From the NCBI RefSeq assembly GCF_000003855.2, contig NW_003101681.1:4631359-4695358 (forward strand): a stretch of DNA of 64,000 nucleotides. Reading direction: 5' to 3'. The translations under genes were made by a program, and so were the position numbers. The stretch is from Blastomyces gilchristii SLH14081. Taxonomy: Eukaryota > Ascomycota > Eurotiomycetes > Onygenales > Ajellomycetaceae. Below are positions 33,068 to 45,988 of the stretch, piece by piece. Under the pieces are notes generated by a model, which saw only the letters and a list, made by a program, of their open reading frames with translations, searched no databases and was not told the origin of the DNA. Positions within the stretch are counted from its first letter, which is position 1, and each line of letters begins with the position of its first letter.

Positions 33068-34054
33068 TACGGGAGCTCGAACGGATTTCCGTCCAGAGGG
33101 AGGGGGAACCAAGGGTATTTTGTTTTGTGAGGATGTGTTGCCGAATTCCATATATATTGACAAAATCAGGTGATAGAGAATAAAGGAAAAAGTTAGCGGG
33201 TGATTTGATTTTGATTTTGTTTACTCAGTTACTCACGATTGACGAAATGCTTTATGAACCCAAAACGAATACAAAAAAAACCAGAATAAGATAAAAAAAA
33301 AAAAAAAAGCCATTGCTATATCTTCTTACATGGATGATGGAACGACGGCAAAAAAACATAGTATGTATATTTGGGATCAAAAGAGCGTGGTTTGGGTGTG
33401 AGAGATAAAAGTTGGGTAGGTAGGTAGGGTATGTTGAGTGTGGAAATATTGTAGTGCAAACAGAGGTAAGGACGACGTCAGCCGCCTCAGCTATCGAAAA
33501 ATTTGACATCTTCATATTTGAAGCAGCGGGATATAATTCAATCCCTGACATTTGTAGTGTTTATATTGAAAAGTATATGGAATCAAATGGTTTTCTTTTG
33601 CCACGTCGCCTATGGCTCAAGTCCACTCGCAATCATGAGGCCTCAATTATACTTGGCTTACTTTGTATTTGTTAATGCTTCACCAATCAATGAATGGGTA
33701 GAGTCCTTAAGTTGTCTTTTCATTGGGTAGGGCTATGATTGCGAGGGATGTATCTTAGATGAGTTATCCTCCCGGAATGTAAAACACCGGATACGGGTAT
33801 ATTTGTTCGAACCAGAATATGCGCGAGGTTTCATGGGATTGAATGGTAATTGAAAATGATAAATGACTAGCAGATATATGAAATGGAAGGCCCATTAGGA
33901 TTAGTCCTGGCGTTTATAATAATACAAGATGGCAGATGTCAGCCGGGACGGTGAGGTAATTAGAATGGTCATGACAACGTAGCATATATATGGATCGTTA
34001 ACAGGTTCGTTTTCTGTGTGAAACGAGGTACTTCGGGGAAAGGAAATGCCGAAG
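33068..34054. other. Convergent 3' flanks, about 1 kb
   Basis: The 3' flank of the ACT-domain gene and of the WDR83-like gene. It has an A-run at about 33292-33308 and TAGG repeats near 33417. No gene seen. Confidence 0.6.
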
Positions 34055-35816
34055 TCATCCAAAAACTTGAACAGTCCCTATTTCGGTAATATCATGTTAG
34101 CAGAAGCGAGTGAAAGGAAAATAATACCTCCCTGCGAAATGTGAAAAATTTTCCCAGATATGAAAAGAGATCAGGGGTGAAACAACTTACCATCCGAACA
34201 ACCCCCCGCCCAGCAACCCCCTTTCTCATTCCACGCCACACAACTAACCGCCTTCACCCCTTTCCCCGCACTCACCTTCGCAATCACATCCCCCGTCAAT
34301 ACATCCCACGCAAACACATGGCTCTCGGCATTCACGGCACTCTCCTTCTCATCTGTCTCTCCACCGCTAAACACAACGCTATCCCCCATCGCAAACGAAG
34401 ATCTAATCCGCAGCGAACTATTGACATATCGCGGCGTTTCATCCCCACCAGCAGCAGCAGCAGTAGCAGCAGTAGCAGTAGCAGCAGGCGCCGCAGAGAC
34501 ACTCTCTGCCTGCCCTGAGGCCGAAGCCGCAGCCGCAGCATATGACCTCCCACCCCCAAACGCCTTCAACACGCTCCCATCCGCCCGATCAACCATCCGA
34601 ATCCACCCATCAAGACATGACGCCAGCACCATATTGCCGTCATCCGAACAGCGCACGCTCGTCACCTCGTGACCCATGACGTCGACGTTCACCATGCCCA
34701 TGCGCAGATCGTAGCTGCGGATTCGCCCGTCGTAGCTGCCAGATATTATACTGGCCGTGGGCATGTGGATGCTCAGGGAGGAGATGGTGTCGCGGGCTTC
34801 CGAGAGGGTTTGGATGGGTTTTGAGGTGAGGGAGCGGGTGTCCCAGAGTTTTAAGGTTGTGTCGGCGCTTCCTGTGAATGGTGGTAAGCTGGTTAGTGGG
34901 ATTGAGTTGCCGCGATAATAATATAGAGCTCGCCAAATAAAGGGATGGGGAGTTTTCCATATTTTTATTTTGTGCCGATGGAAGAGAGGAGATGGGGGAA
35001 ATCTAGGTGATGCTGAGTGAAGGTGATAGATAGGTGTAAATCGAGCACAGCTCCTTACGACCTTAGCCACAGGCAATATCAATGTCGATCCGACGTTGCT
35101 TCGCGTATAGCTGATAGAGATATCCAGGCCTCTGGTCCTTATAAGTTTCTAGATCCCTCAGCCTTTGACGAACCAACCCGGCGCAAAGGGTAACGTTCAT
35201 AAAAGGAAATCAAATCCACCTCCAGAAACATAAAAAACATTCAAATAAACCAAAAAAGCAATCCGGTTCACAATAAACCAGAGCAAAAAGTACTGCACAT
35301 ACCACTAGCAACAATCGAATCCGCCTCCGCCCCAAACTCCACCGCCTCAACCCGCGCATCATGTCCACTCCATCTCCTTACCGTCGTCCCCGTTTCCACA
35401 TCCCACAAAAATACCTGCTTGTCACCCCCTACACTGGCAAACCGCGCGTTATCCGCCGTTACCGCGAGGTCGAGCACAGAGTAGCCATGTTTGGCATACC
35501 GCTGGATCGGGGTGGTGGTGATGGGCGTTGTGGCTGGGACGGTCGTGGAGGAGGGTGGGAGGGCGCGGCAGAGATGGATGGAGCGGTCGGAGGAGCCCGT
35601 TAAAATGTACGTGCCTGGTGGGCTGGAGAAGCAGATTGCGTTTACCGGGGCTGAGAAGCGGAGGGTTAGCTTTCGTCCCCCGTGGGTAAGTGGTACGGGG
35701 AGAGAATGGGCGCCAGGGGGTGAAGGGGAAAATAATCAGTGAATGTATATACAAGTACCATTGTGAGATTTTATTGTGTGGAGGCGGTAAGTTGGGAATC
35801 TCTGCGTAGGTGGCAT
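34055..35816 (-). CDS. WDR83/MORG1-like WD40 repeat protein
   Basis: Four exons, 35816-35759, 35650-35303, 34871-34191 and 34077-34055, give 369 residues. It starts MPPTQRFPTYRLHTIKSHNA, matching the start of fungal WDR83 homologues as I recall them. WD repeats include GTYILTGSSDRSIHL, GGDKQVFLWDVETG, GSADTTLKLWDTRS, ISGSYDGRIRSYDLRMG, LASCLDGWIRMVDR and HVFAWDVLTGDVIAKV. The DGRIRSYDLRMG and EARDTISSLSI blocks are diagnostic for WDR83, a scaffold linked to MAP kinase signalling and to spliceosomes in animals. The last exon encodes only the tail TVQVFG and was placed by an AG acceptor that restores the expected ending DGTVQVFG. An Ala/Gly/Ser-rich insertion lies between blades at about residues 245-275. 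Intron 2 (431 bp) is long; I saw no missing blade inside it. Confidence 0.85.
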
Positions 35817-36402
35817 CTGTATTTATCGCAGTGTAGTGTGCTGTAGGCGCGTTGGTGATTGATTTATTTACATCTTGAAGGTGGAAGATGGAGCTGGTAG
35901 GTCGAAGCGGAGCCGCAGAGCTGCTCGGAGCTTATTTATTTCGAACTATTATGGATGGGGAGAACATCAACTCTATGAAATTACAAACTACTTGATTTGG
36001 AAATAATTTAAGATCTCCAAAACATAATCATGGGGAAAGAAAACCTGTAGAATTAAAGTGAGATATTTCGAATAATAAAAGTAATAATAAAACCGCGCTA
36101 CATATAACAAATGAGAATATTATCGGGTTCTGGAGGTGGGGGAATACGCTAGGTATCAGTCAAAGATGGAAGACATAGAAAGGAAATACGAAATAGAAAA
36201 GTAGGAAAAGAAATGGATTCGACAAAAAGTAATCAATCCCAAACGAGTCGCCTTCCCGCCAAATAAAAAGGGAATTGTTTCGGGTCGACAATTTTGGGCC
36301 CACGCCAACCAGGCATGGAGAATCAACGCGTATGGTATTCGAAAGAGACATCTACCCTTCTACAACTCAACAGCATCAAACATCAATACACCCATCCAAC
36401 AC
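35817..36402. other. Gap between WDR83-like gene start and CDC12 end
   Basis: AT-rich, 586 bp, containing the promoter/leader of the WDR83-like gene and the 3' flank of CDC12 in tandem. No gene seen. Confidence 0.6.
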
Positions 36403-37946
36403 TTAACGGCGACCATGGCTGCGGACAGCGGAACCTTGCATTTGCTCGAGTTCCTGTTCGAGTTGTTTGATACTGTTCCAAAGTTAGCATTGGCACATCG
36501 TAGCCACGTTTGTCGGGGTGGGGGTGAAAACGTACGCTGCATGAGTGCTTTCCAAATCCTTGTTGAGACGATCTCTTTCGGAGATAAGCTTCTGCTCCCA
36601 CTGTCTGAACCTCTGTTCCTCGATCTTGACTTGTTCGGTGAAGCGTTTTCTGAGGTTCTCTTCTTCCTCCTTGAACTTGGGGTTGTCGAGCTTTCTGGGG
36701 CGGGCTTCGCCGAATTTTCTCGTCTCCATTTGCAAGGCGCGGTAAGCCTCATAGTGGGATTCTTCAGTGGTGTGAATGAGGTCAAGCATATGGGTACGGA
36801 TCAGAATGGAGCGCAGCTTTTTGAAATCGCAGTGCTCCTCATTCTCAACCTCGGCTACACCCCAAGCATACTGGCGACCCTTGACAATGCGACCATCGCC
36901 GGTCTTGACATCTTTCTCGGAACCAATGACGGAGAATGGCATAGCAGCCATCAGGCTACGAGCATGCTGAGCGGCGTGCTCATCGTCCTCCTCAACAGGT
37001 GGCTGGTAAATTTTAATGCCTTGGGCTTCGATAACAGCGCGGATCTATGATGGGAAAAAATAATCAGCTTTCGACTATTCGCTCACTAGTATATGCGGAA
37101 TGGGTTCTCTCACGCGTTGCTTGAAGCGGGCAAGGTCAGATGGGCTGAGTGTATCGGCTTTGGCAACAACTGGGATCAGATTGACGCGAGAGCTCAGGCG
37201 CTTCATGACTTCGATATCCAGGGGCTTTAGGGTATGACCGGTTGGCCTGATGAAGTACAAGCAGGCGTGGACACGGAGATCGATCTTGTCGACACGACGG
37301 GGCTGTTGCTCCTGAAGCATGTAAGATTCGTGCTGGTCATCGAGGAACTCGATAATGGGCATCCACGAGTCACGGTTGTTGACATAATCGCCGAAGCCGG
37401 GAGTATCAATAACGGTCAAGCGAACTGGAATGGTAGATTAATTAGCTGAAGGATACGCGGAATAGAGCAGTGCTGCGTTGAATTTAATACCTTTGAAGAA
37501 CTTCTCCTCGAGCTCAGCCTTTGTAATCTCAATCTCAACGGTCTTATCAACCTGCTTGGCATGTCGACGCTTGTGGTCGGCATAGTTCTTGATTGTGGTC
37601 GAGAAGAGGGTATTGATGAATGTGGTTTTGCCCAATCCGGACTCTCCAGCAACCTATAGCAAGTTAACAAAGATGCAAGTGTAGGATAATGCGGGCTCAA
37701 TTGTACCATAATAGTGAAGGCAGCTCCTCGTTTGGCGACGATTTTGTGCCTGACGGTTCATGTTAGCATCCTCCCCCCCAACAAGCCCCAGACGAAGGAG
37801 GTAGTTTGTGTCAATGCATACCGTTGATTTGGGAGCTATAAACAACAAAAGCGTCAGATTCGCAAGCATCAATTAACTGGATACCAGATACAACTCACGT
37901 TGGCAATTCCAATGGGAGAAGCCGTCTCAGAAGTTGGAGGAGCCAT
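36403..37946 (-). CDS. CDC12: Septin, Cdc12 type (Aspergillus AspC)
   Basis: Seven exons: 37946-37899, 37835-37822, 37749-37707, 37653-37491, 37424-37114, 37044-36536 and 36472-36403, giving 385 residues. Exon 2 is a 14-nt microexon (LPNQ plus two bases); it restores GIANLPNQRHKIVAKRG, very close to yeast Cdc12. GTPase motifs: P-loop GESGLGKT (38-45), DTPGFGD (96-102), AKAD (177-180). The septin unique element is near HCDFKKLRSILIRTHMLDLI, and the C-terminal helix EEENLRKRFTEQVKIEEQ onward is a predicted coiled coil ending in QLEQELEQMQGSAVRSHGRR. Septins form hetero-oligomeric filaments at septa and growth sites. Cdc12 rather than Cdc3 or Cdc11 is favoured by the short N-terminus and RQWEQKLISERDRLNKDLE. 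It is divergent from PWP2. Confidence 0.95.
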
Positions 37947-38360
37947 AGCTAAGGAGGGCCGTGCTGGATATCAACTGCTGGGGGTTTGGGAGGGACAAGG
38001 AAGATGAATTACTGCAAATAAGTAACAACAAACACAATGCTCCTCACAGAACAGCCAGACAGACAGAGGCAGACAGAATAGCAATAGCACGGGTGGCAGA
38101 GGATGGCAGCGAGGGTGAAGAACAGCGATGAAGCAGTGTCTGTCGTTGTTGGCGTTTCTGTTTCCGCTGCCCCTGAAAGCTGAATTTCCCAAGCGAGTAA
38201 ACACCCCAGATTGCGCTAGGCTGCATGTGGCTAGTTTGACGGAACCTCTCGCAGCAAAGTTTATCCGGGCTGCATTTCGAGATTGATTTTTGGCCGCATT
38301 TCTTTAACTATGCTGCTCGAGCGAGTATTGCGACGACGGTGATTGCGCAGCCTGAGGACG
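37947..38360. promoter_or_regulatory. Divergent promoter between CDC12 and PWP2
   Basis: 414 bp lie between the two start codons. It must hold both promoters unless the transcripts overlap. No TATA box or known operator stands out. Confidence 0.55.
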
Positions 38361-41300
38361 ATGAAGACGGATTTCAAGGTATGTGGGAGCTCTAACCGTA
38401 TGTCTGCTACCTGTAGCTAGCTAACAATGGCAACGCTATTTTCAGTTCTCCAACCTTCTGGGGACCGTTTACCGCAAAGGAAACCTCATCTTCACCCCCG
38501 ACGGAACTTGCTTGCTCTCTCCGGTTGGTAATAGGGTTACGGTTTTTGATCTTATACAGTATAGGAGCCCCGTGCCTATCATTATAGTAGCCGTGTGTGG
38601 AGAAATTGTATCAAGGGTTAATATTTTATAATTGAAAACAGCAATAAATCATATACCCTCCCTTTCGCCCATCGAACCAATATCTCACGAATTGCCCTTT
38701 CTCCCAAGGGCAACCTCCTCCTCTCCGTTGACGAACATGGAAAAGCCATTCTGACCAACTTCATTCGTCGAATAACCATCCACCATTTCTCGTTTAAATC
38801 TACAATCTCCGCACTCGCCTTTTCACCTTCCGGGCGCCACTTTGCTGCTGGAGTCGGTCGGCGAATTCAGGTCTGGAAAACACCCTCTACGCCTGGTGCA
38901 GATGGCAATGGAGAGCTAGAATTCGCACCATTCGTCCTGCATAGGGAGTACGTGGGCCATTTTGATGTGGTGCAGAACATACACTGGTCGAGCGATTCCA
39001 GATTTTTCCTTAGCGCTTCGAAAGATTTAACGGCCAGGATATGGAGTTTAAATCCGGAGGATGGGTTTGAACCAACAACTCTTGCGGGGCACCGAGAAGC
39101 CGTGCTAAACGCTTGGTTTACTGAGGATCAAGAGTCGGTAAGTAAGATGTCGGAACTACCCACATATGTGAGCGACAGCTGAGCTTTTTCCCTTATCTAG
39201 ATCTACACCGTGAGCAAGGATGGCGCCCTATTTCGATGGCAATTTGGCGGCAAGTCCGATGACCCAGAGGAAATGGTAGATAGCTCGGATATGCGTTGGA
39301 GGATCACCAAAAAGAACTTTTTCATGCAAAACAACGCAAAGGTTAAATGTGCGGCGTACCATGCGGCTTCTAACCTTCTAGTCGCTGGTTTCTCCAATGG
39401 CCTATTTGGACTTTATGAACTACCGGAGTTTTCTCAAATACATATGCTGAGGTATGTTACGTTTTGCGCGCGGTCTATATACGACCGAAATTCGTACTAA
39501 CTGTAACTAGTGTCTCACAGAGCAATATTGACTTTGTGACCATGAATAACTCTGGCGAATGGATCGCATTTGGATCTTCGAAGTTTGGCCAGCTGCTGGT
39601 GTGGGAATGGCAGTCTGAGTCCTATATCCTGAAACAGCAAGGCCATTTGGATTCTATGAACTCCCTCGTATATTCTCCAGATGGACAAAAAATAATAACC
39701 GCGGCGGATGATGGGAAGATCAAGGTCTGGGATACCAATTCCGGATTCTGTATAGTCACGTTTACGGAGCACACTAGTGGTGTCACGGCTTGCCAATTCT
39801 CGAAGAAGGGAAATGTTTTATTTACCGCATCATTAGATGGCTCAATTAGAGCATGGGATCTCATTCGATATCGAAATTTCAGGACATTTACTGCACCCTC
39901 AAGATTAGCATTCTCCTGCTTAGCAGTAGATCCTAGTGGAGAGGTCGTATGCGCAGGCTCATTGGACTCGTTTGATGTTCACATTTGGTCCGTTCAAACG
40001 GGCCAGCTTCTAGACCGGCTAGCAGGGCACCAAGGGCCGGTGTCCTCCCTATCCTTCGCTGCGGATGGCTCGCATCTGGTGAGCGGTAGCTGGGATCACA
40101 CGATCCGAATATGGAGCATCTTTGGCCGCACGCAGACTAGTGAACCCCTGGAGCTACAAGCCGACTTGCTCAGTGTAGCGTTCCGACCGGATGGAAAACA
40201 AATTGCTGCTTCCACCCTTGATGGCCAATTGACCTTCTGGTCAGTCGAAGACGCTGTGCAGCTGGGAGGAATAGATGGTCGACGCGATGTATCAGGAGGC
40301 CGGAAAATATCAGACCGTCGAACAGCCGCCAACGCTGCTGGCACTAAGTCGTACAATACAATAACTTACTCAGCAGACGGAAGCTGCCTACTTGCCGCGG
40401 GCAACAGCAAATATATCTGCCTCTACGACGTCAGCACTGGCTCACTCTGCAAAAAGTTCACCGTCTCCATTAACACCTCTCTTGATGGCACGCAGGAATT
40501 CCTGAACAGCAGAAATATGACCGAAGCCGGCCCGCGCGGCCTCATAGACGAAGCGGGTGAAGCATCAGATCTGGAGGACCGCATCGACAAACGTCTCCCC
40601 GGCGCCCGTCGTGGTGGCGACGCAGGCGCACGCACCACCCGGCCCGAAGTGCGGGTAACCTCCGTCGCCTTCTCGCCAACCGGACAATCCTTCTGCGCCT
40701 CGTCCACAGAAGGTTTGCTGGTCTACAGCTTGGACACCTCCTTCGTCTTCGACCCTTTTGACCTCGACCTCTCCATCACACCCGACAGCATCCTCGATAC
40801 CCTCGCCGAAGCCAAAGCCACCTCCACCACCACCACCTCCTCCGCCCCCGCCTCTTCCACCTCATCACCAGACACCCAAGCCTCCTTCCTAAAACCCCTC
40901 ATCATGGCCTTCCGCCTCAACGAAGCCCCGCTAATCTGCAAAGTCTACGAATCCATCCCACCAACCGACATCCGCCTCATCACCGCCTCCATCCCCACAA
41001 TCTACCTACCGCGCATGCTCCGCTTCGTCGCCAACTGCGTCGACGAGACGCCCCATCTGGAGTTCAACCTACGCTGGATCGAGGCGCTGCTGAGCATCCA
41101 TGGTCGCTATTTCAAGGACCACGGCGGCCAGCTCGCGACGGAGTTGCGCGCAGTGAGCCGCGTTGTTGATGGGATTCGCGATGAGATTAAGCGGCTCGTC
41201 GAGGGGAATGGGTATGCGTTGGAGTATTTGCTTTCGAAGCCGGTGTTGAGTGGGAAGGTGGGGAAGAAGGGTTCGGGGGATGAGGTGGTTGTGGTGAAGA

Positions 41301-41389
41301 AGGCGTCTGATGCTTCTGGCGATGAAGTTATGGATGATGCTGGTGATGGTGACGATGGTGGGGATGGGGAGTGGATGGGTCTGGATTAA
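38361..41389 (+). CDS. PWP2: Periodic tryptophan protein 2 (U3 snoRNP / SSU processome subunit)
   Basis: Five exons, 38361-38378, 38446-38558, 38642-39137, 39201-39451 and 39511-41389, give 918 residues. Exon 1 encodes just MKTDFK, followed by FSNLLGTVYRKGNLIFTPDG, the conserved Pwp2 start. About 13 WD repeats form two propellers, e.g. RFFLSASKDLTARIWSLNP, GKIKVWDTNSGFCIVTF, GSIRAWDLIRYRNFRTF, DSFDVHIWSVQTGQL and SGSWDHTIRIWSIFG. The Pwp2/Utp12-type helical domain lies at about 750-870 (KPLIMAFRLNEAPLICKVYE, LRFVANCVDETPHLEFNLRW). The tail is Asp/Gly-rich. Pwp2 (Utp1) is a UTP-B subunit needed for 18S rRNA processing in the nucleolus. The donor of exon 2 (CA|GTATAG) was chosen because it alone restores LIHNKSYTLPF in frame. 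Confidence 0.95.
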
Positions 41390-41906
41390 ATTGAATATTT
41401 TGTTGGTATATATATACGCTGGCCCCTGACATCTTTTGTGATGGATATTGAGATGTTGTACCATGTATGCATTTGCATGATGATGTGTTTTTGTTGTTCT
41501 TTAGTTTCTTTTTATTTACCCGGAGTTACAGCGTAGCAAAAGGGGTAGGATGGCAAAAAGTTAGCATGCTGCATGGATAATGGACATCATTCTGTATCAT
41601 TGGTTAATTTTAACTTGATTCATTTTCAACATGAAAGTTTGAATGTATCGCCGAAAGAGCAAAAAGTTTTAGGTAGCCATGATCAATCAAGAGCCAATGG
41701 AAATATTAGAAAATATAAATAGCACGAATTGAGCGGATAAACCATTCATTCCTATTTGCAACACAAAGCGGAACCTTGAAGACTGTAAGAGACCAGACAA
41801 TTTGGAAAATGAAGCAACATCCTGTCCGCATGCAAATAAATAACAGAAAAAAGAAAAAAGAATGAAGGACTATAAAATTGTGTGTAACCACTCCAGAAAC
41901 GCGCTA

Positions 41907-41941
<35 letters not shown>

Positions 41942-42136
41942 TAAGATGAAATCCAGACCAAAATTCGGCAACTTGAAACAAAAGGGGGAGTAATACGCCA
42001 GCGATATGAGCAGATTTCTATCATCGTACACCGCAAAATAGGCAAGAAGCCCGTACCGTGAATACATGGGGGAAAAGAGAAATTATGGGGAGTAAAATAA
42101 GAGGGGCTGTTGTAAAAATGGAGACTTTCATTTTAA
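41390..42136. other. Convergent 3' flanks of PWP2 and the SNW gene
   Basis: 747 bp, AT-rich, with A/AAAAG runs at about 41906-41940. No gene seen. Confidence 0.6.
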
Positions 42137-44121
42137 CTATCTCCCCCGATCATGATCGTCGTCGTCATCATCATCGTCCACACGGGCGCGTTTCGATCCG
42201 CGCTCGTTGGCCCCTTCAGCTTCTTGAATGCCGTATCTCTTCTGTCCACTTCCGCCTGCACCGGTAACTTCAGCAATCATGCCGTCGATGCCGAATGGGT
42301 CTGAGGTGTCTTTTTCGAATTGAACAGGTCCATCTCGAGCCTATGAGAGAGGAGATAGAGTATCTTGTTAGTCATGTAATCGGTTGTAGGCATGTTCCAA
42401 AATATTCATATGAGGATGTAGGGATCGGGGAAAAAAAAAAAGAGTTGCACATCTTACCTCCGCATCTGCCGCACCTTTGAAGCCCTGCTTGGCGCGGCCC
42501 AGGACTTCGAATCGGCTATTGCGCTCGATTCGACTCATCTCAGCGCCCGCTGCCTCCTCATCATCGAAATCGTCTGCCTGCGCTCGAGGACGGTAAATGC
42601 TATTAATGGCATCCTGCGCAGCGAACAGGGGCTTGTCGTAGGGCTGGTCTTCATTAAATCCACTATCGAATCCGCTCGACTGGTTGAAAAGTCGGGAATC
42701 GTACATCGTCTCTTTGCTCTGAGTTGGCTTTGCAAGGCCAAGCGCGACCTTCTCGGAGATGTCACGGTTTTGTTCTCGCGCCATCATCTGGATCCGCCGC
42801 TCAGTACCCATACGCGATTGACGAAGTTGGCGCTCATCTTCTTGTCTCTGTTGCCGACGCCGTCGTTCGCGTTCTCGGGCTGCTTCTTCATCTTCGCTGG
42901 GTGTGGCAGAACGGGATGAATATGGAGATGGGCTCCGACTACCGCTGGCAGATCGTGAACGTGTTCGAGCTCGAGATTCCTGGCGACTTGTACCGCCCGA
43001 CCTTGCTTCGCGTGCCTTTTGAGCTAGTTGACGAAGATGTTCCTCTTTCTGTGCCTTCTCCTTCTCTGCTAATTTCTGCTGCATTTGCGCTCTCTGTTTC
43101 ACTTCCTCTCTAGCATGGCGGTCAGCCGTAAAGAGCGCTTCGGCAAACTGGGCAAATTTGTCATTGATAGAAACATCTTGTAAGCCCCGACCATCAGCTG
43201 CCAATCGCTTATCCAACGGAACAGTATAGCCTCTTGGGTTCTTCCAGTTCGAAACAGGCGGCGGAATCCTCCACGCTTCTTGGTCTTCTGCAGTAAGTTT
43301 CCGGGGAGGTGAGTGCATGACTGGGGGTGGCGGCGAGGGAGGGCCGCGAGGAATCTTCTTATGCTTGAATTTCGGCGGTTCCATGGGATCGACTTGTCTC
43401 TCCACAATCTTCATAATTCTATCATTCTTCTGACTTGTATCACCCATCTGATTTGCAGGCGTATACCTCACGAAAGTGGGCTCGCTCCGCTTCCCACCCT
43501 TCACGTTTTTCGGCTTCTGCGCCGCAACAGCCCCAGTCACCAATTTTGCCAGCGCAGCTTTGGTCTTTTCCATCTGCTCCGCTACCTCTTCCTGTGATGG
43601 GCGAGCTAGCGATATTTCGCCCATATCGACACGTTGGCGGAGTGGTATTAGGTCTTTAAAGGAGGCGTGTACAATCCGATTTTCGCCATGGCCCTGTTTT
43701 GCGATAGCATCGTACTTAACTTTCCCTTCTGCATCAACTTGGACAGCTAAAGCATTTGATGTTGATGAAGTGCCTTTCCGCCCCATATCGAGGGGGTATT
43801 GAGCGACTGGGATTTCGGGGAACGCGCCACCGTCAGCAAAGTCTTCGGGGTTTCGAGGTCGCCATCCTGCGCGTTTGCCATACGGAGGTGGGCCAACTGT
43901 CTATTACAAGATGGGAAGAGAAAATCAGCAAATATCGTAAGAGAAATAACATAATATAGATGTAAACTTACCTTTAAAACAACTTGCGACTCGTTAATAG
44001 CACTAGCTCCTATGATTCGCGGGCCTTTGGGCTGGGCATGTATCGGCAGTTCTTCGTCTTCGCCTGTGTATTTTGGTTTTGGCAGGGATTTGAAGAGTCC
44101 CTGGGCAATCGATGTCGCCAT
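42137..44121 (-). CDS. PRP45: SNW/SKIP-domain spliceosomal protein (Prp45/SNW1/SnwA)
   Basis: Three exons, 44121-43972, 43900-42458 and 42340-42137, give 598 residues. Residues 42-50 and onward read VVLK|TVGPPPYGKRAGWRPRNPEDF, typical of SKIP proteins. The SNW signature SNWKNPRGYTVPLDKR lies at about 267-282, preceded by a Pro-rich PRGPPSPPPPVMHSPPRKL. From about 300 a long Arg/Lys/Glu helical region follows, with an RS-like patch (SRARTRSRSASGSRSPSP) and the RDISEKVALGLAKP block. The last exon encodes the conserved FEKDTSDPFGIDGMIAEVTG and a run of eight Asp near the end. Prp45 joins the Prp19-associated complex and stays in the activated spliceosome; SKIP orthologues also act in transcription. 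The human protein is 536 residues, so the length fits. Confidence 0.96.
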
Positions 44122-45988
44122 GGTAAATAGTTTGAATTGTAATAACCCGAATAAGAGCTGTTGGAGAGAAAGGGAAGCTCGTTGTCCAGAGCAGGTTCTT
44201 CGAGATTGAAGTTTGAGGTCGAGATGACTTTTGACGTAGTTGGAGTATTTTGGCTACCGTATTCAGATGACTAAGTGAGAAAAAATTAAAAATAAGCGCG
44301 ATATGACGTAGTTGATAAATTAGCCGCGTTGCCGCGTTTATAAAATAATCGTCTATTTTTCTGTTAAATTTTTGAGACTTGATCCAGCCACTATACATGT
44401 AAAAAATGTGATGAGGCTGGACAAGTCATTCACTCTCCCTGTCTATAGCTAAAGTAAAACAAAATCTAAGGCTGAAGAGGTGTTCAACTGAGAGAAAAAC
44501 GCATCTTTCTCTTCTAAGTGACAAACGTCTCTTACAAAACAAAAACCACATCAAAGCATCTTAGGGCGAATAGTTGGTGACCGTGGTTTTCTGGAGAGTC
44601 CTTGAGTTGTTTGGCGCTGCTCTCGGAGCCAATTTTCGAGAGATGTGCTGAAAGATACCCCTCATTAATAGCCACACGAAAAAAGGAAAAAAGAAAATAA
44701 ATAATTCAATAATTCATTGCATTACATTGCTATCTCTATCTCTCTCCCTCTCTAATCGAAACTAACTACCTACCGGTGCCTTGCCTTGAAACTAACCTAG
44801 CAAATAAGAGGAACGAGAATTTTTTTTTTCTGGCCGCGCTAATAAAAACGACAAGTACGCCCCTCTGCGCCTTTGCCTTTGCATTGTTTCATTGGAGTGT
44901 ATGTATTATAGCATGTCACCGAAAATCGTCAATGTTCTGTCCCATTTGCGTTGGATGCAGTGTGTCATCCCAGGTGGATTGTTCCGGGGGGGAGGGCGAA
45001 GAGCAGGGGGTAAAAACGGACGGGGTAGGATTTAAAAAGCAGAAATCATTGGAACATAATGAGAATAGCTAAGTGAATACAGCAAGGGAAAGAAAACTAG
45101 AGAAATGCAAAACGATGGGGAAAGAAAAAAAAGAAAGAAAAAAACATGATAGAGTTTGCAGGAAAAGTAAAGGGGCAAGGCAGTGCTATGGAATAGTAGT
45201 AAAAAAGAAGAAAAATAAAAAATGCAAATCACATTCAGTAAATCTCGTCCCATCCCTACCCCTCTCCTCTGCCGCAACCGTTGACCCTTAACCTGTTCAC
45301 AGTTATTACTACCCCGCACACTCTCCCTCGTACCTCGATGCTTAGAGTGTCGACGCTAGTATCAAGCAAAGCGTGCGATGGGTGGAGTCAAAAGGCAAGA
45401 AGGGGGAAAAAAAGAGAAAACTCAATGCATGTAAATGAATTGAGCGCGTTTAATCGTTCGTTACTTCATTAATGCTTCGTAGAGGAAGTGTCGTGGGCGA
45501 GGGGGACTTGGTTGGTTTGTAATTTTTTTTTCGTCTTTTGAAGTTGATGGTTCGTGGCGGTTGTTTGTGTAGGATGTAAAAGATTCTTGGCGATGGTCCC
45601 TGGTCCCTTGTGTTTGAAGCGTCCGCTCATGGGCATTTATTATGCCATTGTCGGAGTCGAAAAGTAGGAGGATTTAGTGGGATGGGATGGTGGATGTATC
45701 CAGCGAAGAACATGTAGCTATGGCAGGTCAACGGGACCTCCTGGTAGTTTGATGCGTTAGAATTTGATGTTTAAAATCCGAATATGGGTGGAGACGTAAA
45801 CGTTGAGAATTAAAAAAAGGGGAGAGTGGACTAATATGAAGAGATAACTTGGAAAAATTTCATACCTAGAACCATCATCGAGCATACCAACCCAAAGGTA
45901 GGATATGAAAGAAAAAAAAAAAAGAAAAAAAGAAAAAGAAACAAAAATACCACACATGAGCTTCCCTCCCATAGGCCCGCAGTCCCAT
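44122..45988. other. Intergenic region, 1.9 kb
   Basis: SNW-gene promoter and leader next to 44121, then A-rich DNA, then the 3' flank of the Q/P-rich locus. No gene seen; frames up to about 100 codons are scattered and low in complexity. Confidence 0.6.

Noticed and set aside
36415..37050. 211-codon plus-strand frame opposite CDC12
   Set aside because: Antisense shadow of the septin exon; the minus strand encodes clear septin motifs.
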